Source: Vitis vinifera (taxonomy: Eukaryota > Streptophyta > Magnoliopsida > Vitales > Vitaceae). Taken from it: DNA of 64,000 nt. Under the pieces are notes generated by a model that saw only the letters and a program-made list of their open reading frames with translations, had not been told where the DNA came from and did not search any database. Made by a program: the position numbers and the translations under genes. Position 1 is the first letter of the stretch. Each line of letters begins with the position of its first letter. Positions 45,841 to 57,399 of the stretch are shown in pieces. The DNA lies in assembly GCF_030704535.1 (NCBI RefSeq), contig NC_081807.1, positions 4,319,001 to 4,383,000 of the forward strand, written 5' to 3'.

Positions 45841-46976
45841 GATTCTGTGTGAATTGAATCACTCATTTTGTTTCCTGTAGCATTTGAACATACAAGTTAT
45901 TAATATATGTCATAGGGTCTATACTTTAGCGATAGGTATCATACTTTGCCCTTTTGCTCAATGTAGTCTTTATACTTTCTGTTAAGTCATACATTTCCTT
46001 GAGATGTTTAAACATTTAAATGTGGTTTAGGGAATTTTTTTTTTCCAGTAGGAAGCTTGATGAAGAGACTTGCATGATACTATGTCTTTTTGCTCACAAA
46101 AAACAAGTTGTTTTTCAGCTTCTCACCAGGACCTCTTTATCTGTATGATACTTCTAAGCTCTTTTCCATGGTTACTGTAAACTCAACTTTTCCCTAGTGG
46201 AGTTGGATGAATCCACACAAACATGTATTTTCCTTACACCACCATTGACCATGATGGGGTAATATACTCAGATTCTTGCAACTTTACCATCATTATATGT
46301 TTGATTTATTGAATAGAGTTAGTGGAGATTTTGCTTTCTTGAACAAGTGGGAACATCTCATTTATCACACTTCAATATGTTGGAAACATATCATCATCCA
46401 CTACATTCAGATTAGTCATGTGTGGCTCTCACAATCTTGAAGAGTCAAGGCTTTTGTACCTTGCATGAAGAGGTTTTGCCGCCTATTACTAGAAAATGGG
46501 CCATGCAAGGTTATCAACTAATAAATCGAATCCTCTAGCACTGATTTGTGGGACCTGGACATTTTTAAAGAATTGAATTCACTCATGGTCTTGTAGGAAG
46601 CTACTTGGATTCTTAATATAGGTTGATTGCCATGATCTTTGAGTCAGGATACAAGTTCTCCCATCTTTTCACTTAAGGACACACTATAATTTTGGGAACT
46701 CCATCAACTTCAAACTTTTGAAAGGTTGTATCAACAGGGGTGCCTCTTTTGCAGTGTTGTTTGTGGAAACATATGCACCATGCACCAAATATTTGAATGG
46801 ACAACTATATATGTCCTGCTGCTTTTAGGTGCATACACCAATGTTTGAGTAGACAACCATATCTATACCTTTTTTGTTTTAAGCATTCTCTCACATAACG
46901 TTTCTACGAGCACTTTAGGTATTTAAGTTTTTAGTAGGGATTGCAATGGAGAACAAACCCTGGTCTCTGGAAAACC
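45841..46976. other. Region upstream of the DUF716 gene
   Basis: About 1.1 kb holding the promoter and probable 5'UTR of the DUF716 gene. GTATTTAAG at 46919-46927 is a weak TATA-like candidate, only about 50 bases from the ATG. Nothing coding recognised. Confidence 0.4.
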
Positions 46977-47861
46977 ATGGGCACATTTGTAGGACACTTA
47001 GTTCCTGGTTTAGCTCTCACCCTTCTTGGTTTATGGCACACCATAAACACCATTAGAGCCTATGCTCTCAAAGGCTCCACTAACTTCACAGTGAAGTTCT
47101 GGTATCCATTCAACAGCCCTTTTCCCAATCTCAAGTACTTGGAGCTCATCTTCATATTGTTTTTCTCTATCTTTGCAATTTTCATGCAAGTTCTAGACTT
47201 TCCCTTCATTCGCCTCTCTTTTGAGCTCGACAATTTTGAGCATGCATCCATGTTCCTTCACCTTGCCATATTTGCTGGTTTTACCCTTTCTGCAGAATTA
47301 ACTCATTCACTCGAGGGACTATCTGGGGTTTCTGGTATCCTTGCAGCCTCTGTTTTTGGTCAAGAACTTTTCTTGCTCCATTTCCATTCAACTGATCATG
47401 TTGGACTTGAAGGTCACTATCATTGGCTGTTGCAGCTCATAGTGTTGGTCTCCCTTGTAGCAGCTTTGGCAGCAACTAGTTTTCCCACCAGCTTTCCTGC
47501 AGCTCTTGTTCTTTCTACTGCAGTTGTATTTCAAGGATGTTGGTTTATGAACATGGGGTTTATGTTATGGGTTCCTGAGTTTGTTCCAAAGGGTTGCAAA
47601 GTTCAGTTGACCTCCAGCAGTGATAGCATGCATGGCGCAGTTGCTTGTGGGTCGCATGATGCAGATTTGAGGGCAAGAGCACTGGCCAACATGCAGTTCA
47701 GTTGGATACTATCTGGAATTTTGATGTTTGTGGGATCTCTCTGCCTGAAATTAGTTGGCAAATGCAGCTCAAAGGCTGGGTTCATTGAATATGAGCAACT
47801 TCACAGTGGAGTTCCAAATGTCCCAATAGCCATTGATGGCTTCAAGGAAGCTCAGACATGA
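46977..47861 (+). CDS. DUF716 / TMEM45-like multi-pass membrane protein
   Basis: A 294-residue single-exon protein of the DUF716 (TMEM45) family. Most plant members have no defined biochemical role; some are linked to virus or defence responses. I chose ATG 46977 because MGTFVGHLVPGLALTLLGLW is the usual family N-terminus; the open frame extends 12 codons upstream without an ATG. About seven hydrophobic segments are visible, including LIFILFFSIFAIFMQV, LQLIVLVSLVAALAA and FSWILSGILMFVGSLCL. Conserved family features include HASMFLHL, FGQELFLLHFHSTDHVGLEG and HYHWLLQ. It converges on the first P450 pseudogene. No lesion seen. Confidence 0.93.
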   Translation: MGTFVGHLVPGLALTLLGLWHTINTIRAYALKGSTNFTVKFWYPFNSPFPNLKYLELIFILFFSIFAIFMQVLDFPFIRLSFELDNFEHASMFLHLAIFAGFTLSAELTHSLEGLSGVSGILAASVFGQELFLLHFHSTDHVGLEGHYHWLLQLIVLVSLVAALAATSFPTSFPAALVLSTAVVFQGCWFMNMGFMLWVPEFVPKGCKVQLTSSSDSMHGAVACGSHDADLRARALANMQFSWILSGILMFVGSLCLKLVGKCSSKAGFIEYEQLHSGVPNVPIAIDGFKEAQT

Positions 47862-48089
47862 GATGCTGTGAACGTGTCAACATGTAAAAACTGATGTCCA
47901 CTTTAAAGGGCATTTAGAGCACTTATGTTGCTAGTAATGTCGGATTTCAATCTTCTGTCAATGATATATATATATATACCTTAGATTCTACCGTTTGAAC
48001 TTGCAAGAAGAGTTGGTGGAATAGATGCTCTGTAGATGTAAGATACTTAATATTGAGTTCAAACCATCATTAGCCAGGTGGTCATCAGG
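47862..48089. other. DUF716 3'UTR and convergent intergenic gap
   Basis: It includes a short (TA)n run near 47965-47979 and the probable 3'UTR of the DUF716 gene. P450 exon 2 similarity begins at about 48,090. Confidence 0.6.
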
Positions 48090-49434
48090 TCTGCTTGTGC
48101 TTTTTTTAGCACATGGCGGTTGTTCAGTAGAAGAGAGAGGGCCCATGTAAGAGTGATAGCTGTTGTGTCATAGCTAGCTCATATAAGGTTCTGCAATCAA
48201 CATATGATGTCGACTTCAATAAGTGATCAGGAAAAGTTTGCTTATCAGTAGTGAAATACCATGTTTAGCAGAATGATAAAACAAACCGTGAAAAGTGAAA
48301 TTTGATCACCCCGCCTGGTTTGTCATTATAAATACAGATGATAAAGCAATACTGGATTTGATGAATCCTTGTAGAAATGTGAGTAGGGTTTAGGAAATTG
48401 GGCAGAAAAAGTTGCAGAAATTATGATAGTGGATGGTGGTTTTTTTTTTCTTTTCGTTTCATGCTCAACTTATGGAAGTAGCAGGGACATACCGAGCAAG
48501 TGCCCTTAATGATGGTGTCAGGATCACGACCAGAGAATTGGCCATCATCTATGACAGAAAGCATGGCATGGATGAAGTCTTGCTCAGCCCCATTGTCGTT
48601 CGCAGAAAGCCTATTCTGGCGATGCTCCTCCACCCAGCTTCCAAGCACATATAATCCACCTCCTCAGCTACTCTCTTCATTTGAGCGGTAAACATTTTCA
48701 CTGTGTCCAACCAGCCGAGAAAAGGGATGGCATCCGAGACCATGAACAGCCCCACTAGAATCATGAAATCCTCAAAGGCCTTCTTGCCCCGTTTTGGCTC
48801 ATCACCACAGGCATGGGTCCCAAAATACCGTTTCCCAAAATTTGCTCTCACCACTACGTTCAGTGACAAGTTCCCAAATCTTTCCTTCATCTCCACCAAA
48901 GCTCTTGTTGCTTGCCCATTGCCCATAAAACTCTTTTATTAAGATCTTGACTTCTGTGTCCTGGACATGCTTGTGCATCTCAAGCTGGCGGTTTGACAGC
49001 AGCTCAACTATGGCTTGCTTCCGCACATCACACCAGTATGGTCCATAAGGAGCAAAGACAAATGAGCCATGATCATAGCCCATGAGCTTTATTGCTAAGG
49101 ATTTTGGTCGAGTGGCGAATACTTTGTCACTTGTAGTGTAACATTTCTTTGCTACTTCCCAGCTACTAACCACCAATGCTTTTTGAGGCCAAGACGAACG
49201 CAAAAGATGGGTCCATACTTATCAGCCATGTCTCCAAGTGTCCGATGTAGCAGCTTGTCTGCTCCTAGAAGATGAAGGTGACCGATAAGAGGCCATTGCC
49301 CGGACGGCTCTGGTGGCCTTTTGCCTTTCTTCTTGTTCCCTTTGGCATTAAGTGCTGTTGCCAACAACAGACAGATTGTAGCAAGAAGAAGCCCAAAACT
49401 GTGATATCTTGAGGCTGAAGGGAGAATCCCATGA
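48090..49434 (-). pseudogene. CYP82-type P450 pseudogene (copy A), truncated and frameshifted
   Basis: It parallels the intact gene at 61642-63539 through promoter, exon 1, intron and the start of exon 2. The start [11 protein letters not shown] is followed by a 1-base loss in a T run (near 49,400) and at least three further frameshifts in exon 1, including near VRLGLKK and LIKEFYGQW. The exon 1 end retains [17 protein letters not shown] and a GT donor (about 48,490). Exon 2 begins at 48190, has an early TGA, and similarity stops near 48,090, so ExxR, PERF and the heme-binding Cys are missing. Not functional as a P450. Confidence 0.93.
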
Positions 49435-49560
49435 CTGGATAGTACCAGAGTGAAGAGAAAGAGGGCTGGAGAGAGAAAAATGGTTTTCTATTCTGTTTTC
49501 ACAGTTTTCTCTGTTCAGAACAGGGATATTTATACATACCCAGGTCACACTTTCTGTGAG
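49435..49560 (-). promoter_or_regulatory. Relict promoter of P450 copy A
   Basis: On the minus strand TATAAATATCCC (about 49,526-49,537) lies roughly 95 bases upstream of the ATG, a good TATA box. The intact copy has the diverged TATTTATGG at the corresponding distance. Confidence 0.5.
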
Positions 49561-50249
49561 TGCTTCTTATACCTAAAAAAAATATATAAAACGTGATTAC
49601 ATTGAGAAAAGGGGCAGGTCACCACCCTCAGTACATTGTCGAATGCATCAGGGGAAAGAATCACTTCTCCAAAATGGCTCAAAACTACACACACTAGAAC
49701 ACCGACAGGTCGAATTCATGTTCCACACATGTGCCATCCTAATATGGAAACTATAGACAGCTGTCAATGATACAAAATATGAAAGCTCCTTCGAAGTCTT
49801 ATATATGATAGTTCTGAGTATGAAAAAACCCATCTCTCTGGCCAGTTGTTATGATGCATATTTATTCATTGAAAATCACGTGGGAGTGTATCTAGCCCCA
49901 TAAAAATGGGGTTGATTTAGCTATAAAGTTTGGCATGCTCTTTACCACACACCACACATTACACGGATAATATTGAGAAGCTTTGCCTTACCTAAGTGTA
50001 AGGTGGATGCCCGTTTGGACTGAATGGTTCAGAATTAAGGAGTAGACAGTGCCTGAACTAATTGGGAAGGTTGTGGCACACATTTTTTCCCACTTTCTAT
50101 GCTGGAGTAGACAGTGCCTGAACTAACCTGAAGACTTTGTTGCACACATTAGGCTATTACTTTTGCTGCTGCTAATAGAAGTAGAGTTCAAAAGATAATA
50201 TCGTCATGGTTACTTTGGATAATATGGAATCCTGCAACAGTGCAGTCCT
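49561..50249. other. Upstream region of P450 copy A
   Basis: Around 49,680-49,830 it resembles the sequence upstream of the intact P450 (ACACATGTGCCATCCTAAT shared with about 63,676-63,694), so the duplication included at least 350 bp of 5' flank. The rest shows nothing recognisable. Confidence 0.6.
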
Positions 50250-50690
50250 TTCGTTAACTTAATTATACACACAATTAGAAATAAAGAAAGACAAAATAAA
50301 AGAATTTACTCTATTTCTATGGTCAATATGATCACTACGCTTAAGAATCATATCAACACTTAAGAATCTACTAATCTAATTAATAAAGATAGAAAAATTA
50401 TAATGGCGAGAGTTATCCTTCTCCTCGCAATCATGGTCATACATACAATTCTCTCTCTCAAACAAAACCCTTCATGGAAATTCTAAATCATAAGCCGATT
50501 AAATACAATAGGGATAAACTCATCATTTAATAAATAAAAAAAATTATCTATAGGCCTTGCCCCTTCAATCTCTACAAAGCTAAATGGGCACCTTGACCAT
50601 TGTGAGCTCAACGGGTGATTTGACCCCCAACATCTTCTATGTGATATATAAAACTGATTCATGCTTTGCAATTCAACACTACTAATGCAA
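50250..50690 (-). mobile_element. LTR-type repeat related to the insertion in P450 copy B
   Basis: It shares phrases with 52754-53657: ACACACAATTAGAAATAAAG versus ACACACATGAGTAGAAAATAAAG, a GAGCTCAACGGG-type block and AAACTGATTCATGCTTTGCA versus AAATTGATTCAGGCTTGACA. It lies just downstream of the P450 exon fragment. Ends approximate. Confidence 0.5.
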
Positions 50691-50774
50691 CACTGAAAAT
50701 AGTGCAAGTGAAAACAGTGCAACTCGGTGCTGTTAATTTCATCAAAAAATAGAAAGAACAGGGAGATACCAAGC

Positions 50775-51023
50775 AAGCACCCTTAATGATTGTGTCAGTG
50801 TTATGACCAGAAAACTGTCCATCTCCTATAACAGACGGCATGACATGGATGAAGTCTTGTTTAGCTTCATTTATACTCCCAGCAAGCCTCTTGAAAGGAT
50901 GCTCCTCCAATCATCTTTCAAGCACATGATACACCTCCCTAGCTGTACTCTTCATTTTTTGCCTTATACCCCCTTCACCGTGTGTAACCAACCAAGGAAG
51001 GGATTACATAAGAAACCATGAGT
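50775..51023 (-). pseudogene. CYP82 exon 1 fragment
   Basis: The minus strand reads MVSYVIPSLVGYTR, then EEHPFKRLAGSINEAKQDFI and SVIGDGQFSGHNTDTIIKGA, equivalent to the 3' quarter of exon 1 of the intact gene ([14 protein letters not shown]... [18 protein letters not shown]). The GT donor equivalent is retained (TTGGTATCTCC). No upstream or exon 2 partner is adjacent, so it is an isolated third remnant. Confidence 0.85.
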
Positions 51024-52190
51024 TGTTAGGCTAAAGCTTTTTAAAGACTATTTTGATAATAACAAAACAAAAGATTATTGTTTAATCCTTTGTTTAATCA
51101 TGATGCAAATGCTTTTGAAAGCTCAAAGATGAAGACTTTTCTTGTTATAATAGGAGAGCCTCCAGCATGATGCAAGTTTTTAGGAGTTAATCCAAGTTAG
51201 GCGCATTATTGTAAGAAATTTGTCCCATGAAAACCATATCTTTAATGTATTTATTCATTTAAGTTATTATGTTATAAAAATGAATTATTGATTTTTTTTT
51301 AATTTTTTAATTTTCTTCTATTTTCCTTTTTTTTTTTTCCTCATGTTTTCTTTCATATTTTCCAAAAACTAAATATAATCTTAAATATTATTTTAGGAAG
51401 TGTCAGATGGCTAGTGTCAGATGCACGACCTCAAAATCCACATGCTTCGTTAGGAACCCCCCAGGTTGGAACTCCAAAGGTCCGGCCAAATTTCGGAGTC
51501 CCGGGGCAACTTCCACAGGTTAACCAGAAGGCGAGTCCCAGCTTGGATGTGGAAGCCTGCCACGTTGCAATCCTCCATGGCCTCACGTGGCACTGAAAGC
51601 GGTGCAGCAGGGTACAGTCGTAAGGTTTCCTTGATGATGGCTTGCAAGTAGACTAGGTTCTTTATGTCTGACTCATCCACTTTGCGATGCTTTCCCACTT
51701 TGATGTCTAACTCATCTTGTGCTCTTTTTAGAGTGCTAGGATTGTTCATTAGCAGAGAGAGGGCTGAGGTCAGTGTGATCACTGTTGAATCAAAGCCGCC
51801 TATATAAGAGTCTACATCAACATTACATCCATGTTGGTCTTTTGAGCCGGTGATATGGCTCCTTTGATCAGTATGTGTTAAAAAATAGTGAGTCTAGCTG
51901 TCGGTAGAACAATTTAAAAGTTTATCATAGTTTTCATTATTCCCATAAATTTTGTCAAAGAAAGTTGAGAGTTAATCATCAGTCCTGAAATGGTAAGTGG
52001 AACAGCTGGACAAAACAAATCAAGATGGAGGTTTGCTGTTTCCTTACGTACAGAAGTGTGTGGAGGTTTATGGAATTTGACCAAGGAAAGTAGAAGAAAC
52101 ATACCAAGCAAGTAGCCTTAACGACAGTGTCATGGTCATGATGGGAGAATTGACCATCCTTAATAACAGACACAACATCCTATGGATAAA

Positions 52191-52311
52191 GAGTATATTT
52201 GATAGTGATTTTAAGAAGTATTTTTAATATCTTTAATATTTAAAAGATAGAAATTTTCAAATGTTAAAAAAAAACTAAAAACACTTCGTATAATCATTAC
52301 CAAAAGCACTC
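52191..52311. mobile_element. 121-bp MITE inside P450 copy B
   Basis: The ends GAGTATATTTGATAGTGATT and, reversed, GAGTGCTTTTGGTAATGATT are imperfect terminal inverted repeats. It interrupts the exon reading between EADQDF and the DGQFS segment. Related to the elements at 30530-30765. Confidence 0.75.
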
Positions 52312-52753
52312 AAAGTCCTGATCAGCCTCGTTCATACTTCCAAAGACCCTTTTCCAGCCGTGCTCCTCCACCCAGCTTCCCAGCACCTGATCCACCTCCC
52401 TAGCTGTTCTCTTCATTTTTGCCGTATATCCTCTCACTGTGTCCAACCAGCCAAGGAAGGGGATTGCATCAGAAACCATAAATATCCCCGAGAGATATAA
52501 GAAATCGCCAAGGGCCTTGCGGCACTGTCTTGACTCATAGTCATTTGTAACGGTGCCAAAATACCGTTCCCCAGCTACTGTGCTCACCATTACATTTGCT
52601 GCCAGGTGCCAACACTTCTCCTTCATCTCGACCAAGAGAGGTCTATCCCCATTTTGTATCCATTGCCTGTAGAGCTCTTTGATGAAAAGCTTGACTTCTG
52701 AGTCCCGGACATGATTGAGTAACTCAAGCTGGTGGCTTGAGAAGAGCTCAACC

Positions 52754-53657
52754 TGTTAATCAAATCACACACACATGAGTAGAAAATAAAGAAAAAGACA
52801 AGAATTTTAACTTGGTTCGGCGATAAATGTGATCCCTATGTCCACAGAGTGCACCAATACTCAACAATTCACTAATCAAAATGAAAAATGAGTTAGAATG
52901 ATGAAGCTCTAAAAAAAAATCTCTCAATTGTGGCTGCACTCTAAGAAAAACAAAACCCTAAACGTAAAAAAGTTAAATATATAATAGGTGTAAACTCATC
53001 AATCAATGCATATATATATATATATTTTTTTTTTTCAAGGGGCGCTACCCCTTTCAACTCCCATGAGTTGATCGGGCAACTTGATCCCTTTATCGAGCTC
53101 ATTAGGGAGCTCAACCCTTGCGAGCTCATTGGGAGCTCGATCACCTTGAGCTGACCTAACATCTTAATCTCTAACATTCCGAGCGAAATACAACAAAATT
53201 GATTCAGGCTTGACAATCTAATAATCTTATGCTTGGACTGAAACACAATAAACCTCCTCCTTCAATGATTAATAGGTATAGTGCACTGAAACAACCTATC
53301 CTTACCCTTGACCCACTGAAGCTAAGCATAGCTCTAGATTCTCTGCTATTAGTGCTTTGATCAACATGTAAGTTGGATTCTTGTTATCGTGTATCTTCAC
53401 AAGTGTTAACACTCCACTTTTAAGCAAAGGCCTGATGAAGTGATAAAGAATTGTTATATGTCTAGTCAAATGCTGAATTCTTAGCAAAATGTATTGCACT
53501 TTGGCTATCACTATACAGAACATTCATCACATGTTTGAATCTCACCTATGTCAACAAACTTTGCAACCATTTGACCCTCATGAGTTGATCGGGCAGCTCG
53601 ACTCCCGACATCCTGAGCGAAGCGCAATAAAACTAGTTCAAGCTTCACAATCCAACA
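52754..53657 (-). mobile_element. Internally deleted Copia relic inserted in P450 copy B exon 1
   Basis: On the minus strand it runs from TGTTGGATTG to GATTAACA. The middle (about 53,520-53,300) reads as the Copia RNase H C-terminus: LYSDSQSAIHFAKNSAFD, then GVLTLVKIHDNKNPTYMLIK with a frame change. A purine tract (AAGGAGGAGG, near 53,255) precedes a second LTR-like copy (53226 downward). The flanks AATTG and GGTTG may be a diverged 5-bp TSD. Most of gag and pol is missing. Confidence 0.75.
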
Positions 53658-54077
53658 CAATTGAGGCCAGCTTCCTTACATCACGCAGTATGCCCTGCAA
53701 GGAGAGAAGCCAAACATGGCATGGTCATAGCCCATGAGCTTTCCTGCCAAGGATCTGGGTTGAGTGGCAAATGCTTTGTCCATGGTAGTGAAACATTCTT
53801 TTGCTACTTCCCAGCTGCTAACCACCGAAGTTTTGCGCAGGCCAATATGAAAGCAAAAGATTGGTCCATACTTATCTGCCATGGCTCCAAATGCTTGATG
53901 TTGGGGCTTGCCTACTCGTAGAAGATGAAGGTGTCCGATTAAAGGTCATGCCCGTGATGGTTCTGGTGCCCTTTTTCCTCTGTTTCTGTTCCCTTTGCCC
54001 TTAATCAATCACAAACAGATGATAGCAAACAGAAGGCTAAAAACTATGATCCCTTGAAGCTGAAGATAGAATCCCAT

Positions 54078-55222
54078 GACTCAATAGAAAAGAAAATGTT
54101 TTATGGGGAAGAATCACTTCCCACTACCATATATATACCTCTAATGTTCTGTCTATACTAGGAAAAGGATTCCAAGATCCTTAGAAAAGGAAAAAGAAAA
54201 AAAATACTTTTCTGCAAATTCAGCTCTGTTCTTTTCCTTTCTGTTCTTCAGCCAACTGATTTTGAATTTTGAACAACCAACCCTGAAAAAGGATGATCAC
54301 CTTCTTGGTAATGGGTCTTTTGTGTATACATGGACGACTGCATTTAAATTTAAATATGCTTGAATGAGTGGGTTTGATGCCTAAATAAAAGTAAGGAATC
54401 TTCTGTTTTGTCTAAAGTTCTAATGCGCTCTAGTACCAAGTAACAAAAGTGTTTGTTTTTATATAAGCAATTGCATGAGAGAAGGGCCTGGTAACGGCGG
54501 TGTCTAAAACGTTAACGGCCGGGTAAAGATTCTTTGAAGTTAGAAAGTACTTCTAGTTCTAGCTTACGTACAAAAATATTTTTGAGAAAAAAAAATTAGA
54601 TAAAATTTAAACAATGGTTTTAAAAAGTTAAAAAATCACTTATAATACTTCTAAGAAAAACATTTTAAGTGTATTTGAAAGTGTTTCTATTTAATTTTTT
54701 TTTATTGGCAGTGTTTTCTCATAAATTGTTTTTTCGTAAAATCATCTATTAAACATTTTTCTAGAAAATGATTTTTCAAAATTTGAAAGATATTTCCTTA
54801 ATTCTGTCAAACATCCAATGTTTTTTCAAAAACTTTTTTTTTGACTAAAAACACTTCTTAGGATCACTGACAAGATGACTCTTAATAAATAATTCTTTAA
54901 AAAAAAAACTATAAAAAAATGGGAAGTGTTTTAAAAAACAATTATGAAAAATGATATTTGAGAATTGTTTCTAAAAATTGTTCTTTCATGTTTTGTGAAT
55001 AAAATTTTATTTTAGAATTAGAAATATTATTAACTTATTTTTTTTATGTTTTTAAATATATATATATTTTTAAAAAATAACTTTTACGTCAGTACTTTAT
55101 TTATTTATTTATTATCATTTTACATATTTTTATATTTATTTTTTAAAATAAGTGAGAATAGTTGAAAGACGTAGAACATAAAACCATTTTCTATTTTTGT
55201 TTTTCTCAAAAACAAACTTAAG
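54078..55222. other. Upstream of P450 copy B, AT-rich
   Basis: About 1.1 kb of AT-rich DNA with poly-A/T blocks (54,580-55,120) resembling the AT-rich repeats at 33,100-33,700. No gene seen. Confidence 0.5.
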
Positions 55223-55314
55223 ATATTTTAAGTAACACAAAAAGAATTACTCATATATAGAAATTTATTACTATCCAAGTGGATGAAATTTGAGATGAGA
55301 AGATGAGAAAGGAG
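55223..55314. repeat. Direct repeat flanking the outer Copia element, left copy
   Basis: The 92-bp segment from ATATTTTAAGTAACAC to GAAAGGAG ends exactly where the left LTR begins. About 93% identical to 61446-61535, with one 2-bp length difference. Confidence 0.92.
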
Positions 55315-55566
55315 TATAAGTTTGTATAAGGAGAATGCAAATTTAGTTTATGTATATTGATTGGAAGAATTACATGTTCAGGAGAGGTTCTCTTCTCTAC
55401 TATTTATAGTTTCAGTTGTAACAAACTACACTGCCAAATTCCTAACTATTTTCACAATTCAAACTACACTACCAAATTCCTAACTACTTGCATAGTTCTT
55501 GCATTGAGTGATCTTAGTTCTGTTGTTGCATCAGCCTTCTGTTGCTGGTGCAGTTGTGGCCTATCA
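55315..55566 (-). repeat. 3' LTR of the outer Copia element
   Basis: It matches 61192-61447 along its length. The terminal TG has decayed to TA at the plus-left end; the other end is CA. Confidence 0.88.
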
Positions 55567-55631
55567 TCCCCCCACAAGCTCGCAGGTTTGGGAACAAAGG
55601 TTTGAGAACAATAAAGAGTTTGGTTCGAAAG

Positions 55632-56970
55632 CTAAAAAAACCGAGAGCTTGAGATATGTTTAGTGAAGATATCAATGATTTGGTTGAAAGAGAGAAGATA
55701 CCGAATACTAAGTTGGTTTTGAAGGACTTTATTACGAATAAAATGAAGGTCGAGTTCAATATGCTTTGCTTGACCATGAAATATGGGATTGGCAGCAAGA
55801 TGTGCAACACTTTGGTTGTCACACCACAGAAGGAGAAAGACATAACTCGGTGAGTAGAGATTGAATCCAAGCAATTTCGGAAGCGACAACAGTTATGCCA
55901 CGATACTCAGATTCCACACTACTTCTTGAAACAACTTTCTACTCGTTGCCAATTTTGGCCCAATGAAAATACAATAGCCACTGGTGCTTCTTTTGTCATT
56001 TGTACAAAAAGCCCAATCTGCATCAGTGTATGCTTAAATGTCCAAAGAGAGACAGTTGCATGGAAATACCATAAGATGTAGTGCCTTTAAGATAACGTAA
56101 GATGCGCTTTACAGAAAACCAATGTGTGTTGGAGGGACTACTCATAAACTGGCATGATATGTTGACAACAAATGAAATATTAGGTCTCGTTAATGTGAGA
56201 TATTGAAGAGCACCAACTGTGCCAATATAGTGTGACATCATGGAAAGATCTCTATCATGTTTGGATAAATTTTGACCAACCATACCAGGCGCAGAAGCAG
56301 ATTTGGATTCAAGCATATTGGTACGTTGAAGAAGATCATGGACATATTCGTGTTGATTCAAATGAACTGAGTTTTTTTCTTGCATAGTCTTTAGACCAAG
56401 AAAATATTGAAGATGACTAAGATCTCGAGGAGCGAATGTAACATTAAGATGAGAAGAAAATGAAGAAACACAATGAGGATCACTACCTATTAAGAGGATG
56501 TCATCAACATAGATCAATAAGATAAGCACATCATTGGCAGTGTGAAGAAATAACATGGAGCTGTCTGCATGGGAGGCTTGAAAACCCTAGCTAAGAAAAG
56601 CATGACCGAGCTTGGTGTACCATGCTCTAGGAGCTTGTTTAAGCACATAAATGGTTTTGTTAAGTTTGCAGACATGAGTAGGAAATCGAGAGTTGATAAA
56701 ACCAGGTGGTTGGCTCATGAAGACTTGCTCTTAGAGATCACTGTTGAGGAAGGCGTTTTGCACATCAAGCTGACGAATTGTCCAACCAAAAGAGAGAATA
56801 AGAGCAAACACTATTTTGATGCTTGAAGCTTTGACAACGGGGCTGAAGGTTTCAAATTAATCAAGACCATGTGTTTGGGTAAAACCTTTGGCAACTAGGA
56901 GAGCCTTGTAACGAGCAATGGTTCCATTCGGGTTATGTTTTAATTTGCAGACCCATTTGCAATCGATAAT
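55632..56970 (-). pseudogene. Copia reverse transcriptase and RNase H of the outer element
   Basis: The longest intact piece (56556-56023) has the catalytic LLIYVDDILLIGSD and HLQYFLGLKTMQEKNSVHLN. RNase H follows (DADWAFC, CDNQSVAHLAANPIFHGQAK, with a trailing FTKHISS). Stops and frame changes occur before YVDD, near 56,030 and near 55,890. Confidence 0.88.
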
Positions 56971-57399
56971 ATTGGCATTTGGAGGAGCAAGAACTAGATT
57001 CCATGTTTTGTTTTTGAGTAGAATATCATACTCTTGTTACATAGCCTTGGACTAGTAGAAACTTTTGATAGCTTGAGAAAATGTTGCTGGTTTAGTAGGC
57101 ATGTGAGACAAAAAAGATTTCTTTTTTTACAATGCCATCCTTGGCATGCGTGATCATATGATAATTAGTAATAATAAGAGGATGCTGAGGAGCATTGTTA
57201 AGTATAGTTTGAAGGGTGTGGTCAGAAGATGAGTGAAGTGGTGAAGACAAAGGTGTGGGGTTATGCTGTGGAACGTCAGGAGAAGATAAAGCAAGAGAAT
57301 AGGACATGTTTATGGGAAGAAATGCATGAGTGTAAATGGAAGAACTAGGATTAGAAGAAGTTGAAGGTGATAGAGCTGGAAAGATTGATTCATGAGAAA

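Larger units (their letters stand above)
51400..54077 (-). pseudogene. CYP82-type P450 pseudogene (copy B), multiply disrupted
   Basis: The start MGFYLQLQGIIVFSLLFAII is followed by a stop after about 19 codons. [16 protein letters not shown] through CRAYC is interrupted by a 0.9-kb Copia relic at 52754-53657. It resumes at VELFSSHQLELLNHV and continues past [21 protein letters not shown] 121-bp MITE (52191-52311) splits the exon before DGQFSHHDHDTVVKATCL. Exon 2 (about 51,790-51,400) keeps [20 protein letters not shown] and [15 protein letters not shown], but the stretch holding the heme-ligand Cys is deleted. It was once full length. Confidence 0.93.

Noticed and set aside
48433..48942. Plus-strand ORFs opposite P450 pseudogene A
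   Set aside because: Antisense shadows; the same pattern recurs opposite the intact P450 at 62520-63079.
55357..55605. Plus-strand 82-codon ORF over the left LTR
   Set aside because: It lies wholly in LTR and adjoining polypurine sequence of the minus-strand Copia element.
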